Origin: Geothrix oryzisoli
GTDB lineage: Bacteria; Acidobacteriota; Holophagae; Holophagales; Holophagaceae
DNA: 64,000 nucleotides
Direction of reading: 5' to 3'
Assembly: GCF_022808865.1 (NCBI RefSeq)
Contig: NZ_JAKZLB010000004.1
Location: forward strand, 372,001-436,000
Part shown: piece by piece, positions 23,375 through 32,978 of the stretch
Position numbering within the stretch: position 1 is the first letter of the stretch
Layout: the number at the start of each line of letters is the position of its first letter
Notes under the pieces: generated by a model
Database searches by the model: none
Seen by the model: only the letters and a program-made list of their open reading frames with translations
What the model was told of the DNA's origin: nothing
Made by a program: the position numbers and the translations under genes

Positions 23375-24745
23375 CTAGGGTCTGCCTTCCGGCACCACCG
23401 GGTAGTCGCCGGTGAAGCAGGCGTAGCAGTACCCATGGCCGTCGTCGCCCATGCAGGTTTCCAGGTCCTTCAGGTCGAGGTAGCCGAGGCTGTCGGCCTC
23501 GACGAAGCCCTCGATCTCCTTCAGGGACATGTAGGACGCGATGAGGTGCTGCCGCCGCGGGGTGTCGATGCCATAGAAGCAGGAGTGCGTCGTGGGCGGG
23601 CAGGCGATGCGCATGTGCACTTCCTTGGCCCCCGCCTCGCGGACCATCTGCACGATCTTCTTGCTGGTGGTGCCGCGCACGATGCTGTCATCCACCAGCA
23701 CCACCCGTTTGCCCGCCAGCAGGTGGCGCACGGGATTCAGCTTCACCTTCACGCCGAAGCTGCGGATGTTCTGCTTGGGCTCGATGAAGGTGCGGCCCAC
23801 GTAGTGGTTGCGGATGATGCCGAAGTCGAAGGGGATGCCGGACTGCTCGGAGTAGCCCAGTGCCGCGCTCACGCCGCTGTCGGGCACGGGCACGATGAGG
23901 TCCGCCTCCACGGGATGCCGCAGGGCCAGCAGCCGCCCCATCTCACGGCGGGCCACCATGACGCTCTTGCCGTACACCAGGGAATCGGGCCGGGCGAAGT
24001 AGATGTGCTCGAAGACGCAGGGTTTCGGCTGGACCTTGGGCAGGGGGAAGACCGACCGCAGCTCGCTCCCATCCCGCGGCACCACCACCATCTCGCCGGG
24101 GGCCACGTCCCGGATGTAGGCCGCGCCCACCAGGTCGAAGGCGCAGGTCTCCGAGCTGAACACCGTGGTGCCGTTCATGTGCCCCATGGCCAGGGGCCGG
24201 AAGCCATGGGGATCCCGGGCCGCGATGAGGGTGTGCTCCGTGAGGATGAGCAGGGAGTAGGCGCCCTGGGCCTGGCGGAGCGCCGAGACCACGGCGTCCT
24301 CCAGGGTGTCCGCCTGGGCCCGGTTGATGAGGGCCAGCAGCACCTCGGAATCCGAGGGGCTCGTGAAGGTGTGGCCGTCTGCGATCAGGGCGGCGCGCAG
24401 AGTCTCGGTGTTGGTCAGGTTCCCGTTGTGGCAGAGGGCCACCTGGCCGAAGCGACCGTGGATGAGGAAGGGATGGGCCGCGGAGGCCACGTTCCCGCCG
24501 GTGGTGGAGTAGCGCGTGTGGCCGATGGCGGCGTCGCCGGGCAGGTCGTCCAGCACCGTCTCGGAAAAGACGTCCGCCACGTAGCCCAGGGCCTTGTGCA
24601 GGTGGAGCCCGGTGGCGTCGCCCGAGCAGATGCCCGCGGCCTCCTGACCCCGGTGCTGGAGGGCGTAGAGGCCCAGGTAGGTCTGCCGGGAGGCTTCCGC
24701 CTGGGGACAGATCCCGAACACCCCGCATTCATCCCTGAACGGCAT
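23375..24745 (-). CDS. purF: Amidophosphoribosyltransferase
   Basis: 456 aa. First committed step of purine synthesis: PRPP + glutamine to phosphoribosylamine. The glutaminase nucleophile follows a short propeptide (MPFRDE-Cys7-GVFGI). NxDR-like and PRPP-binding loop VVLVDDSIVRGTTS (~355) are present. Cys residues in CPPTTHSCFYGID, ETCMG and GYCYACF match the [4Fe-4S]-containing B. subtilis-type enzyme, so it depends on Fe-S assembly such as the suf operon at 49.8 kb. Stop is seven bases from the convergent 22667 gene; no adjacent pur genes. Confidence 0.96.
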   Translation of the reverse strand: MPFRDECGVFGICPQAEASRQTYLGLYALQHRGQEAAGICSGDATGLHLHKALGYVADVFSETVLDDLPGDAAIGHTRYSTTGGNVASAAHPFLIHGRFGQVALCHNGNLTNTETLRAALIADGHTFTSPSDSEVLLALINRAQADTLEDAVVSALRQAQGAYSLLILTEHTLIAARDPHGFRPLAMGHMNGTTVFSSETCAFDLVGAAYIRDVAPGEMVVVPRDGSELRSVFPLPKVQPKPCVFEHIYFARPDSLVYGKSVMVARREMGRLLALRHPVEADLIVPVPDSGVSAALGYSEQSGIPFDFGIIRNHYVGRTFIEPKQNIRSFGVKVKLNPVRHLLAGKRVVLVDDSIVRGTTSKKIVQMVREAGAKEVHMRIACPPTTHSCFYGIDTPRRQHLIASYMSLKEIEGFVEADSLGYLDLKDLETCMGDDGHGYCYACFTGDYPVVPEGRP

Positions 24746-24857
24746 GACTCCTCCGAGCCTTCCAGGATACCCCCTGGGAGCCTGAACCCGCAGCCCGGAG
24801 GCCGAAACCCACGGTCCTCAGCCGGATGCGAGCGGCCAGGGGCGGCTCTGACAGGGA

Positions 24858-25442
24858 CTAGCGGACGGAGGCGCTCTCCTCGGGCTCCTGCCCCTCCCGG
24901 GCCCAGGCGCGCAGGGTGCTGAGCAGCACCGTCCCGGCTTCGGCCGGGGCCAGGGAGCCAGTGCCGTCCAGGCTTTCGAGGTGCAGCTCGATCCGGGCCA
25001 GGTCGCCCTTCTCGAACCGCGCGCTGAGGTCGCAGAGGGCCAGCAGGCCCGGCGCCACCTCCACGAGGACCGTCGAGGCATGCAGCCCGCCGGGCACCTC
25101 CAGGCTCCACACCGGCACGCTCCGGTTGCCGAAGCGCAGGGCGATGGGCTCCGCGTGGGTCTGCGGCGAGGGGCCCGCCAGGTACAACAACCGCTCGGCC
25201 CGGCCCAGCAGCAGGGCCTGGGAGTAGGGCGTCCCCTGGGTGCGGTCGGCCTCCAGCCGCCAGCCACCCATGCGGGGCTTCTTCACGCGGTTGTGGCTGG
25301 TGGTGCCCTCCGTGGCCACCAGGCGGAACCGGGTCTCCATGGGCGCGGAGTCGCCGCGCATCCACACCTGCATGCGGTACCGCAAGCCTTCCTGCGCCGC
25401 CGCGGGAAGAGAGAGAACCAGAAGGAGCGCCAGTCGGATCAA
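24858..25442 (-). CDS. Exported hypothetical protein
   Basis: 194 aa with signal peptide MIRLALLLVLSLPAAAQ. Beta-rich mature part with one Cys (LLALCDLSARF). No motif recognised. Divergent from the HAD gene with 35 bases between starts. Confidence 0.6.
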   Translation of the reverse strand: MIRLALLLVLSLPAAAQEGLRYRMQVWMRGDSAPMETRFRLVATEGTTSHNRVKKPRMGGWRLEADRTQGTPYSQALLLGRAERLLYLAGPSPQTHAEPIALRFGNRSVPVWSLEVPGGLHASTVLVEVAPGLLALCDLSARFEKGDLARIELHLESLDGTGSLAPAEAGTVLLSTLRAWAREGQEPEESASVR

Positions 25443-25477
25443 GGAACCACCATCCTCACCTTCGAGGATGCCATCTC

Positions 25478-26128
25478 ATGCGATCCTGGGCCATGCCGCT
25501 CTGCTTCGACCTCGACGGGACCCTCGGCCACTTCAGTTCCGGATTCGTGCTGTTGAGGGAGGCCCTGGGCGGCCTCTGGGGCACCGCGCCCACGGCGGAG
25601 GACCTCGGCCGCTGCACGGGCTCCACGGACTGGGAGATCGTGGACGAGCTGCACCGCCTGCGGTTCGGTTCCGGGCTCGACGAGCCCGGCTACGCGGCCT
25701 ACCAGGCTGCCTGCGTGGAGCGCTTCCAGGCGGTGTTCGCACCTGGCTGCCGGGAGGCGGTGGCCTACCCAGGCATCATCGAAGCCCTGCACCGGCTGGC
25801 GGAGCGCCACCTGGTCTGGCTGGTCTCGGGCAACGCCCCGGACCTGCTGGCCTTCAAGGCGGATGCCCTGCGCATCGATCCCGCCATCCCCCGCCTGGGG
25901 TCCCTGCCGCGCCACGACCGCGCGGACCTGCTCCGGCGGGCGCTGGAAGATGGCCCGGGCCCGCACCTCTATGTGGGCGACCGCCCCCACGACCTGGCTG
26001 CCGCCCAAGCCGCGGGCCTGCCCTTCCTGGGAGTCGGGGGAGCCATCCCCGGGGACCATCCCTGCCTGCCCACGGACGCGGCCCCGGAGCAGGTCGTCGC
26101 CTCCGTCGCCGCCCTGATCAGGGACTAG
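25478..26128 (+). CDS. HAD-superfamily hydrolase (phosphoglycolate phosphatase-like)
   Basis: 216 aa. HAD motif I FDLDGTLGH (Asp11, Asp13), motif II VSGN, and motif IV VGDRPHDLAAAQAAG, with an alpha-helical cap between I and II as in Gph/PGMB-type phosphatases. A helical dephosphorylation substrate cannot be named from sequence. ATG 25478 (GAGGATG upstream) is preferred over ATG 25493. The 3' end overlaps the convergent Sel1 gene by 11 bases. Confidence 0.85.
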   Translation: MRSWAMPLCFDLDGTLGHFSSGFVLLREALGGLWGTAPTAEDLGRCTGSTDWEIVDELHRLRFGSGLDEPGYAAYQAACVERFQAVFAPGCREAVAYPGIIEALHRLAERHLVWLVSGNAPDLLAFKADALRIDPAIPRLGSLPRHDRADLLRRALEDGPGPHLYVGDRPHDLAAAQAAGLPFLGVGGAIPGDHPCLPTDAAPEQVVASVAALIRD

Positions 26129-27380
26129 GCCGCCCCGGCCGGGCGGCTTCCGCCCACCGGGCCGCCTCGCGGGGATTCCGCAGGACGCCATGCCCCCCCA
26201 GGTAGGCCTCGGCCAGCGCCTCCATGGCGCCCCGGTGTCCCGCTTCCGCCGCCCGGCGGAACCAGACCGTGGCGCTGAGGTCGTCCTTGGGCCGGCGGGG
26301 GCTCCCCTGGCGGTAGGCCAGGCCCAGACGGTAGCAGGCGTCCGGATCCCCGGCCTCCGCCGCCTCCCGGAGCCGGTCCCGCCCCGACCGCGGCCCCTCG
26401 CGGCGCAGGCGCCACGCCTGCCAGGCCAGCAGGAGCCCCGGCGGCACGAGCATGAGCAGGGGCAGGTGGAAGAGGCCCGCAGACCCGGTCCAGAAGAAAG
26501 CCCCCGCCGTCCCTAGGGCGAGACAGGCCAGGGCCGCCGCTCCCAGGCCCAGCGCCCAACGCCCGGCCCGGTGGGCCAGCACCCGCTCGGCGGCGGTCCC
26601 GACCCGGGCGGCCGTCTGTCCACCCAGGCGCACCAGCGCATCCTCCGGGGCCGCGTCATGGCGCAGGAGGCTGCGGCTCGGCGGGGCGTGGGGCTTCAGG
26701 CGCGCCGCGAGGCCGGCCCAATACCGGGCCCGCTCCTCATCGGGCGCCACCCCATCCCCATGGGCGTAGGCCTGGGCCAGCCAGGCCGCCGCGGACCCCC
26801 AGCCGGCCGCCGCGGACCGCTGGTACCAGGCTTCGGCCTGGACGGGGTCGGACGGGCCCCCGTCCCCGGTCCGCAGCGCCTCCGCAAGCCGGAAGGCGGC
26901 CTCTGCGTGGCCCAGTTCCGAGGCCCGGCGCAGGCGGACCAGGGCGGCGCTCTGGCCGCCCTGGCCGAAGCCCCCTTCCAGGAAGGCCAGGCCCTCCTGG
27001 AACAGGGCCTCGGCCCCGCCCAGGCGTGCGGCGCGGTCCAGGCACCGGTGGGCCAGGTTCATCCGGTGGGACTGGCGGGCCCAGTGCAGCCAGAGGGCGC
27101 CTGGGTCCGGCGCGAAGCGGGCCACCCAGGCGCGGAGGTGGAATTCCAGCCAGGCCGTCACCGGAGTGGCCGCGCCGGCCAGGGCGCCGATGAAGGCGGC
27201 GACGAGGAGGGTCCAGCCCGCCAGGATCACCAGCACGAGCCAGGTCACCACCAGGAAGGCCAGGGGCGTGGCCAGGAGGGCCAGCGGGCCGAAGACGATC
27301 AGCGCCAGCCAGCCCAGCGGCCGGGCCCAGACGGCCCAGCCATCCACCGGCGCCTGGCCCGGAGCCGGCGCGGCGGCCAC
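26118..27380 (-). CDS. Membrane protein with Sel1-like repeats
   Basis: 420 aa, GTG start one base after the TGA of the TlpA gene. Two or three N-terminal membrane segments (~20-75), then Sel1/TPR-like repeats with the AxxWYxxAAxxGxxxAxxxLAxxY pattern (~150-230), another membrane pair (~275-320), and more Sel1 repeats at the end (DPDACYRLGLAYRQG, GHRGAMEALAEAYLGGHG). Sel1 proteins scaffold protein complexes. Translated from the same message as the thioredoxin-like gene. Confidence 0.8.
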   Translation of the reverse strand: MAAAPAPGQAPVDGWAVWARPLGWLALIVFGPLALLATPLAFLVVTWLVLVILAGWTLLVAAFIGALAGAATPVTAWLEFHLRAWVARFAPDPGALWLHWARQSHRMNLAHRCLDRAARLGGAEALFQEGLAFLEGGFGQGGQSAALVRLRRASELGHAEAAFRLAEALRTGDGGPSDPVQAEAWYQRSAAAGWGSAAAWLAQAYAHGDGVAPDEERARYWAGLAARLKPHAPPSRSLLRHDAAPEDALVRLGGQTAARVGTAAERVLAHRAGRWALGLGAAALACLALGTAGAFFWTGSAGLFHLPLLMLVPPGLLLAWQAWRLRREGPRSGRDRLREAAEAGDPDACYRLGLAYRQGSPRRPKDDLSATVWFRRAAEAGHRGAMEALAEAYLGGHGVLRNPREAARWAEAARPGRPSP

Positions 27381-27381
27381 C

Positions 27382-27936
27382 TCAGCGCCCCTTCAGGGCC
27401 TCGTCCAGCGCCCGTTTCGCCATGCCTTCGCCGTAGCCCGCCCAGCTCTTCAGCACCCGGCCCTCACGATCGATGATGAGCGTCGTCGGAATCCCTCGGA
27501 TCTCACCGAGAGGCCCGAGGCCCTCCGCCCCGTCTGGAATGAAAGCCTTGAGGCCCAGCTGCGGGTTCTGGGCGAGGAAGGGCTTCACGTCCTCCCAGCC
27601 GCGCCGGTCGACGGAGATGGGGAGCACCACGTAGCGGTCGCCGCCGGCCCTCTGGAGTTCTGCCACCTCCGGCAGGGACTTGCGGCAGGGCGGGCACCAG
27701 GTGGCCCACACGTCCACCACCACCACCTTGCCCCGGTACTCCGCCAGGGTGTGCCGGACGCCCTCCGAATCCCGGAAGGCCACCTGGCGGACATCGGCTC
27801 CCGCGGTGGCTCCGCCTCCATCCCCGGCCTTGAGGCCCCGGAAGGCCACGAGGCCCACCAGGAGCAAGCCGCCGGCGACCAGGGCCGCCGCGCCGGCCGT
27901 GCGCCAGCGGGATTCGGGAACGTAGGTGTCGGACAT
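27382..27936 (-). CDS. TlpA/ResA-type thiol-disulfide oxidoreductase, membrane-anchored
   Basis: 184 aa. N-terminal membrane anchor (AAALVAGGLLLVGLVAF) places the thioredoxin domain in the periplasm. The active site is WCPPC (~76-80) and the cis-Pro segment IRGIPTTLIID. Such proteins reduce apocytochrome c or other periplasmic thiols; the window has a c-type cytochrome (46741) that would need such chemistry. First gene of a unit with the Sel1 protein. Confidence 0.9.
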   Translation of the reverse strand: MSDTYVPESRWRTAGAAALVAGGLLLVGLVAFRGLKAGDGGGATAGADVRQVAFRDSEGVRHTLAEYRGKVVVVDVWATWCPPCRKSLPEVAELQRAGGDRYVVLPISVDRRGWEDVKPFLAQNPQLGLKAFIPDGAEGLGPLGEIRGIPTTLIIDREGRVLKSWAGYGEGMAKRALDEALKGR

Positions 27937-28038
27937 GGGGGGCTCCCTCCCGGGCCTTCCTCGGCAGCACGGGCGCTGCCCAAGCTCCAGGGTCAGTCTT
28001 CAGGTTAATGCCCGGCCCGGCCACTTCATACTGGTCGG

Positions 28039-28899
28039 ATGTCCCTGATCTCCGCCACCCGCCTCCAGGAACGCGCTGCCTCGATCCGGCTGATCGACGC
28101 CCGCCAGAATTCCGCAGACTACGCCGCCGGCCACCTGGCTGGAGCCTTTCATGCGGACCTGAACCGCCAGCTCAGCACCGCCTCGGATGCCACCCACGAC
28201 CCCGCCCGGGGCGGGCGCCACCCCCTGCCCCCCGCGGCGCGGTTCGCGGCCCAGCTCGGCGCCTGGGGCATCGGGCCGGACACGGAGGTCGTGGCCTACG
28301 ACGCCAGCGGCGGCAGCAACGCCGCCGCACGGCTCTGGTGGATGCTGCGGGCCCTGGGCCACAAGCGCGTCGCTGTGCTCGATGGCGGCCTGCAGGCCGC
28401 GCTCGAAGCAGGCCTGACCCTGACGGCTGAGCTCCCGGTTCCGGCTCCGCGGGACCCGTACCCGGCGGACCGCTGGCGTCTGCCCCTGGCGGAGGCCGAG
28501 GCGGTGGAGGCGATCCGGCGCGATGGCACGCGCAAGCTGCTGGACGTGCGCGCGGCCGAGCGCTGGCGGGGGGACCTCGAGACCTTGGATCCCGTGGCGG
28601 GCCACATCCCCGGTTCCGTCAACCTGGCCTGGAACGACAACCTCTGCCCCGACGGCCGCTTCAAGTCGCCCGAAGACCTGCGCGCCCAGTACGAGGCCCT
28701 CCTGGCGGGCACGCCGCCGGACCGCCTCACGGTCCACTGCGGCAGCGGCGTCACCGCCTGCCACACCCTGCTCGCGCTGGAGGTCGCCGGTCTCCGCGGC
28801 GCCGCCCTCTATGTCGGCAGTTGGAGCGAGTGGTGCCGCAGCGACCGGCCGAAGGCCGGAACCCACCTCCCGCCCCCTGAGGAGCAGACCCACCGATGA
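28039..28899 (+). CDS. Two-domain rhodanese-type sulfurtransferase
   Basis: 286 aa. An N-terminal inactive rhodanese domain (LIDARQNSADYAAGHLAGAFH...YDASGG) is followed by a catalytic one with active-site loop CGSGVTA (Cys ~234) and LLDVRAAERW. This is thiosulfate or 3-mercaptopyruvate sulfurtransferase layout; the loop sequence is closer to the mercaptopyruvate (SseA) type. It overlaps the MFS gene by ATGA, so the pair is translationally coupled. Confidence 0.92.
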   Translation: MSLISATRLQERAASIRLIDARQNSADYAAGHLAGAFHADLNRQLSTASDATHDPARGGRHPLPPAARFAAQLGAWGIGPDTEVVAYDASGGSNAAARLWWMLRALGHKRVAVLDGGLQAALEAGLTLTAELPVPAPRDPYPADRWRLPLAEAEAVEAIRRDGTRKLLDVRAAERWRGDLETLDPVAGHIPGSVNLAWNDNLCPDGRFKSPEDLRAQYEALLAGTPPDRLTVHCGSGVTACHTLLALEVAGLRGAALYVGSWSEWCRSDRPKAGTHLPPPEEQTHR

Positions 28900-30083
28900 A
28901 CCCCTGGAAAGGCCTCCGCGGCCTCCCCCGCGAAGTCTGGCTGGTCTGCGCCAGCACCCTGGTCAATCGCCTGGGCACCATGGCCCTGCCCTTCCTGGTG
29001 CTCTACCTCACCCAGGGCCGCCGCTGGACCCCGGAAGAGGCCGCCTTCGGGATGATGGTCTACGGAGCCGGCGCGCTGGCGGCGGGCCCCTTCGCGGGCC
29101 GGCTGGCGGACCGGCTGGGGCACGTCCACGTGCTGAAGGCCAGCCTGTGGACCTCCGGGGCCCTGCTGCTGATCATCCCCTTCGCCACCACGAAACTCCT
29201 GCTCTTCGCCCTGATCTTCCTCTGGGCCGGCCTCACCCAGGCCTTCTGGCCCAGCGCCATGGCCCTGCTGGCGGACCTCGCGGCACCGGAACAGCGGAAG
29301 GCGGTCTACGCCCTGCACCGCCTCTCCGTGAACCTCGGCATGGCCGTAGGCCCGGCCCTGGGCGGCGTCATCGCCCACCACAGCTACACCTGGGTGTTCT
29401 GGACCGACGGCCTCAGCACCCTGGCGGGCGCGGTCCTGCTGGGGCTGCTCCTGAAGACGCGGCCCCGGCCCGCCATGCCGCACGGCCACGCGCCGGGCGC
29501 GAGCCCCTGGCGGGATCGCCGCCTGGCCTTCCTGCTGCTGCCCTTCATCCCCATGCTGATGGTGTTCTTCCAGATCGAGGGCACGCTGCCGCTCTGGGTG
29601 GTGCGCGACCTGGGCCTGGGCAGCCGCTTCTACGGCCTGTTGTTCACGGTGAACACCCTGCTCATCGTCGCCCTGGAGGTGGCCCTCAACCTGGCCATGG
29701 CCCGCTGGCCCCACGGCCGCCAGCTCCTCCTGGGGTCCCTGTTCCTCGCCTTCGGCTTCGGCCTCATGGCCTGGGCCACGGGGCCCACCACACTGATCCT
29801 CACCACCGTGATCTGGACCTTCGGCGAGATGACCCTCTTCCCGGCCATGAGCGACGCCGTGGCCACCCTGGCGCCGCCGGACCGCCGCGGCGAGTACATG
29901 GGCCTGCTCTCCCTCTGCTTCGCCGCGGCGCTGGCCCTGGGCCCCTGGCTGGGCGTGCTGGCCTACGCCAAGGTCGGCCCCCGGGCGGTGTGGGTGGCCA
30001 CTTTCGGCATCTCCCTCGCCGCCGGCCTGCTGCTGGCGCGCTTCCGGACGCCGGCGGCCGCCCCGGCTGGACCTGGGCGATAG
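28896..30083 (+). CDS. MFS-family transporter (drug-efflux type)
   Basis: 395 aa with twelve predicted membrane segments. The loop 2-3 motif GRLADRLGHVHVL is typical of MFS proteins and the first helix starts VWLVCASTLVNRLGTMALPFL. Substrate unknown; the architecture fits proton-driven export of small molecules. Start codon overlaps the rhodanese stop. Confidence 0.9.
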   Translation: MNPWKGLRGLPREVWLVCASTLVNRLGTMALPFLVLYLTQGRRWTPEEAAFGMMVYGAGALAAGPFAGRLADRLGHVHVLKASLWTSGALLLIIPFATTKLLLFALIFLWAGLTQAFWPSAMALLADLAAPEQRKAVYALHRLSVNLGMAVGPALGGVIAHHSYTWVFWTDGLSTLAGAVLLGLLLKTRPRPAMPHGHAPGASPWRDRRLAFLLLPFIPMLMVFFQIEGTLPLWVVRDLGLGSRFYGLLFTVNTLLIVALEVALNLAMARWPHGRQLLLGSLFLAFGFGLMAWATGPTTLILTTVIWTFGEMTLFPAMSDAVATLAPPDRRGEYMGLLSLCFAAALALGPWLGVLAYAKVGPRAVWVATFGISLAAGLLLARFRTPAAAPAGPGR

Positions 30084-30110
30084 AATGGTGATCCACGGAG
30101 AGAGGCGCCC

Positions 30111-31334
30111 ATGGGGGTTCTCGAACTGGTCAAGGAGGCCCTGACCGCCACCACCCGGAACAAGCTCCGGACCATCCTGACCATGCTCGGGATCATCGTC
30201 GGAGTGGGAGCCGTCATCGCGATGATCGGCATCGGCGAGGGGTCCAAGCGGGCCTCCATCGCGATCATCCGCAACATGGGCTCCAACATGCTGACCATCT
30301 TCCCCGGAGCCCCCGGAACCCACACCCACCACGGGCCCCAGGCCATGGGCAGCGCCGAGATCCTCAAGGAGGACGACGCCGCCCTGATCCAGGCCGAGCT
30401 GCAGGATTCCAGCGTCCATGCGGCGACCCCGCAGGTCCAGACCACGCGGCCGGTGATCTACCAGAACGCGACCTTCATCACCCACGTCCAGGGGACGGGC
30501 CCTGAATTCCAGACCATCCGGGCCTGGGAATTGGAGGCCGGGCGCTTCTTCACCGAAGGCGAAGTGAAGGGGCAGGCCCTGGTCTGCATCATCGGCCAGA
30601 CGGTGCGGGCCAACCTCTTCCCCTACGGCGACGATCCGCTCGGGCAGACCATCCGCATCGGCACGCTCCCCTTCCAGGTCGTCGGACTGCTGGAGCGCAA
30701 GGGCGCCGGCATGTGGGGCGACCAGGACGACCTCGTCGTGGCCCCGTACACAACGGTGATGCGGAAGGTCATGGGAAGGAACACCATCCAGCGGATCATG
30801 GTCAGCGCGCACGAGGGCGAGGCGGGACTCGCCGAGGCGGAGATCACGGCGCTGCTCCGGCAGCATCTGCAAGTACCCGTCTCCCAGGAGACTCCGTTCA
30901 ACATCCGCAAGCAGGACGAGATGGTCCAGGCCATGGATCGGCAGGCGGGCATCCTGACGGCCCTCCTGGCCGTCGCCGCGAGCATCTCCCTGGTCGTCGG
31001 GGGGATCGGCATCTCGAACGTCATGCTGGTGAGCGTGACCGAGCGGACCCAGGAGATCGGCATGCGCCGGGCCGTGGGCGCCACGAAACGGACCATCCTC
31101 TGGCAGTTCCTCAGCGAGACCGTGGTCCTCTCGGTGCTGGGCGGCCTCCTCGGCATCGCGCTGGCCCTGGTGGCGGTCGACCTCCTGGGGCGCCTCCAGA
31201 TCCCGGCCGTCACGGAGGGCTGGGCCATCCTGCTGGGCCTGAGCTTCAGCGGCCTGGTGGGCGTCGTGGCCGGACTGCTCCCCGCCCTGAAGGCCGCCAA
31301 CCTCGACGTGATCGAAGCGCTGAGATATGAGTGA
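30111..31334 (+). CDS. MacB-type ABC transporter permease (no ATPase domain)
   Basis: 407 aa. One N-terminal membrane helix (LTMLGIIVGVGAVIAMIGIG), a large periplasmic MacB-PCD domain (~50-240), then three C-terminal helices of the FtsX fold, starting near GGIGISNVMLVSVTERTQEIGMRRAVGA. MacB normally carries its own N-terminal ATPase; this protein and its neighbours lack one, so it must use an ATPase encoded elsewhere. A close paralogue is at 39461. Confidence 0.9.
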   Translation: MGVLELVKEALTATTRNKLRTILTMLGIIVGVGAVIAMIGIGEGSKRASIAIIRNMGSNMLTIFPGAPGTHTHHGPQAMGSAEILKEDDAALIQAELQDSSVHAATPQVQTTRPVIYQNATFITHVQGTGPEFQTIRAWELEAGRFFTEGEVKGQALVCIIGQTVRANLFPYGDDPLGQTIRIGTLPFQVVGLLERKGAGMWGDQDDLVVAPYTTVMRKVMGRNTIQRIMVSAHEGEAGLAEAEITALLRQHLQVPVSQETPFNIRKQDEMVQAMDRQAGILTALLAVAASISLVVGGIGISNVMLVSVTERTQEIGMRRAVGATKRTILWQFLSETVVLSVLGGLLGIALALVAVDLLGRLQIPAVTEGWAILLGLSFSGLVGVVAGLLPALKAANLDVIEALRYE

Positions 31335-31340
31335 ACGGAA

Positions 31341-32978
31341 CTAGCTCAATGCGTCCGTGGACTTCATGCGCTGACGCAGGACGTACTTCTGGATCTTGCC
31401 CGTGGAGGTCTTGGGGATGGCCCCGAACACCACCATGGGCGGCACCTTGAAGCGCGCCAGGTGCGCCCGGCAGTGGGCGATGATGTCCTCCTCCTTCGTC
31501 GTGGCGCCCTCCTTCAGCTCCACGAAGGCGCAGGGCACCTCCCCCCACTTGGGATCGGGCTTGGCCACGATGGCGGCCACCAGCACGTCGGGATGGCGGT
31601 AGAGCACGTCCTCCACCTCCAGCGAGGAGATGTTCTCGCCGCCCGAGATGATGATGTCCTTGCTGCGGTCCTTGATCTTCACGTAGCCGTCGGGTTCCAG
31701 CACCGCGAGGTCTCCGGTGTGGAACCAGCCGCCGGCGAAGGCTTCCGCCGTGGCCGTGGGGTTCTTGAGGTAGCCCTTCATGACGATGTTGCCGCGGAAC
31801 ATGATCTCGCCCATGGTCACGCCGTCGGCGGGCACGGGTTCCATGGTGGCCGGGTCCATCACCGTCATGGCCTCCTGGAGGAGGTACGGAATGCCCTGGC
31901 GCCCGTTCAGGCGGGCGCGCTCCCCGAGGGGCAGGTCGTTCCACTCCTCGCGCTTCACGCAGACCCCGGCGGGACCGTAGGTCTCCGTGAGGCCGTAGAC
32001 GTGGGTGATGCTGACGCCCAGCTTCTCCATGCCCTCGATGATGGCGGCCGGCGGTGCGGCCCCGGCCACGGCGGCGGACACCGGGTGGCCCAGTCCCCCG
32101 GGAATGAGGTGGGCGGAGTTGATGAGCATGCCGAGGACCACGGGAGCGCCGCAGAAGTGGGTCACGCCATGGCGCTGGATCAGGTCGAAGATGGCCTTGG
32201 GCTCCACCTGCCGAAGGCAGATGTTGACGCCGGTGAGGGCGGCCACGGTCCAGGGGAAGCACCAGCCGTTGCAGTGGAACATGGGCAGGGTCCAGAGGTA
32301 GACCGAGTGCGGCGGCATGTTCCAGCTGAGGACGTTGGCCACGGCATTGAGGTAGGCGCCCCGGTGGTGGTAGACCACGCCCTTGGGGTTGCCCGTGGTG
32401 CCCGAGGTGTAGTTGAGGGAGATGGCATCCCACTCGTCCGCCGGCAGCTGCCAGGCGAAGTCCGGATCGCCCTCCCGGAGGAGCTGCTCGTACTCGATGG
32501 AACCCAGCAGGTCGCCCTTGGCGGCGGGATCGTCCACATCCACCACCAGGATCTCCCGGCCCTCCAGCAGCTCCAGGGCGCGGCGGATGGTCGGGGCGAA
32601 GTCCCGGTCCGTCAGCAGCACCTTCGCCTCGCCATGCTTGAGCATGAAGGCGATGGACTCCGCGTCGAGGCGGGTGTTGAGGGTGTTCAGCACGGCCCCG
32701 GCCATGGGCACGGCGAAGTGGGCCTCGAACATGGCGGGCACGTTGGGGAGCATGGCCGCCACGGTATCGCCGGGTTCCACGCCGCGGCTGACCAGGGCCG
32801 AGGCCAGGCGCCGGCAGCGGGCGTAAGTCTCGGACCAGGTGATGGTCCGGTCGCCATGAACGATGGCCTTCTTGCGCGGGAAGACCATGGCGGCGCGCTC
32901 CATGAAGGTGAGCGGCGACAGCTGGACGTGGTTGGCCTGGTTCTTGTCGAGACCCGTGGCGAAGGGACTGCGGCCCAT
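31341..32978 (-). CDS. Acyl-CoA synthetase (AMP-forming, FadD-like)
   Basis: 545 aa. ANL-superfamily motifs: phosphate-binding loop NYTSGTTGNPKG (~188-199), YGLTETYGP, HTGDLAVLEPDGYV with the hinge KIKDRSKDIIISGGENIS, and the C-terminal catalytic Lys region TSTGKIQKY. Activates a fatty or aryl acid to its CoA thioester; the MxxxxFPRKKAIVHGD start resembles medium- or long-chain ligases. Strong ribosome-binding site (GGGAGG). Only six bases separate its stop from the convergent permease stop. Confidence 0.9.
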   Translation of the reverse strand: MGRSPFATGLDKNQANHVQLSPLTFMERAAMVFPRKKAIVHGDRTITWSETYARCRRLASALVSRGVEPGDTVAAMLPNVPAMFEAHFAVPMAGAVLNTLNTRLDAESIAFMLKHGEAKVLLTDRDFAPTIRRALELLEGREILVVDVDDPAAKGDLLGSIEYEQLLREGDPDFAWQLPADEWDAISLNYTSGTTGNPKGVVYHHRGAYLNAVANVLSWNMPPHSVYLWTLPMFHCNGWCFPWTVAALTGVNICLRQVEPKAIFDLIQRHGVTHFCGAPVVLGMLINSAHLIPGGLGHPVSAAVAGAAPPAAIIEGMEKLGVSITHVYGLTETYGPAGVCVKREEWNDLPLGERARLNGRQGIPYLLQEAMTVMDPATMEPVPADGVTMGEIMFRGNIVMKGYLKNPTATAEAFAGGWFHTGDLAVLEPDGYVKIKDRSKDIIISGGENISSLEVEDVLYRHPDVLVAAIVAKPDPKWGEVPCAFVELKEGATTKEEDIIAHCRAHLARFKVPPMVVFGAIPKTSTGKIQKYVLRQRMKSTDALS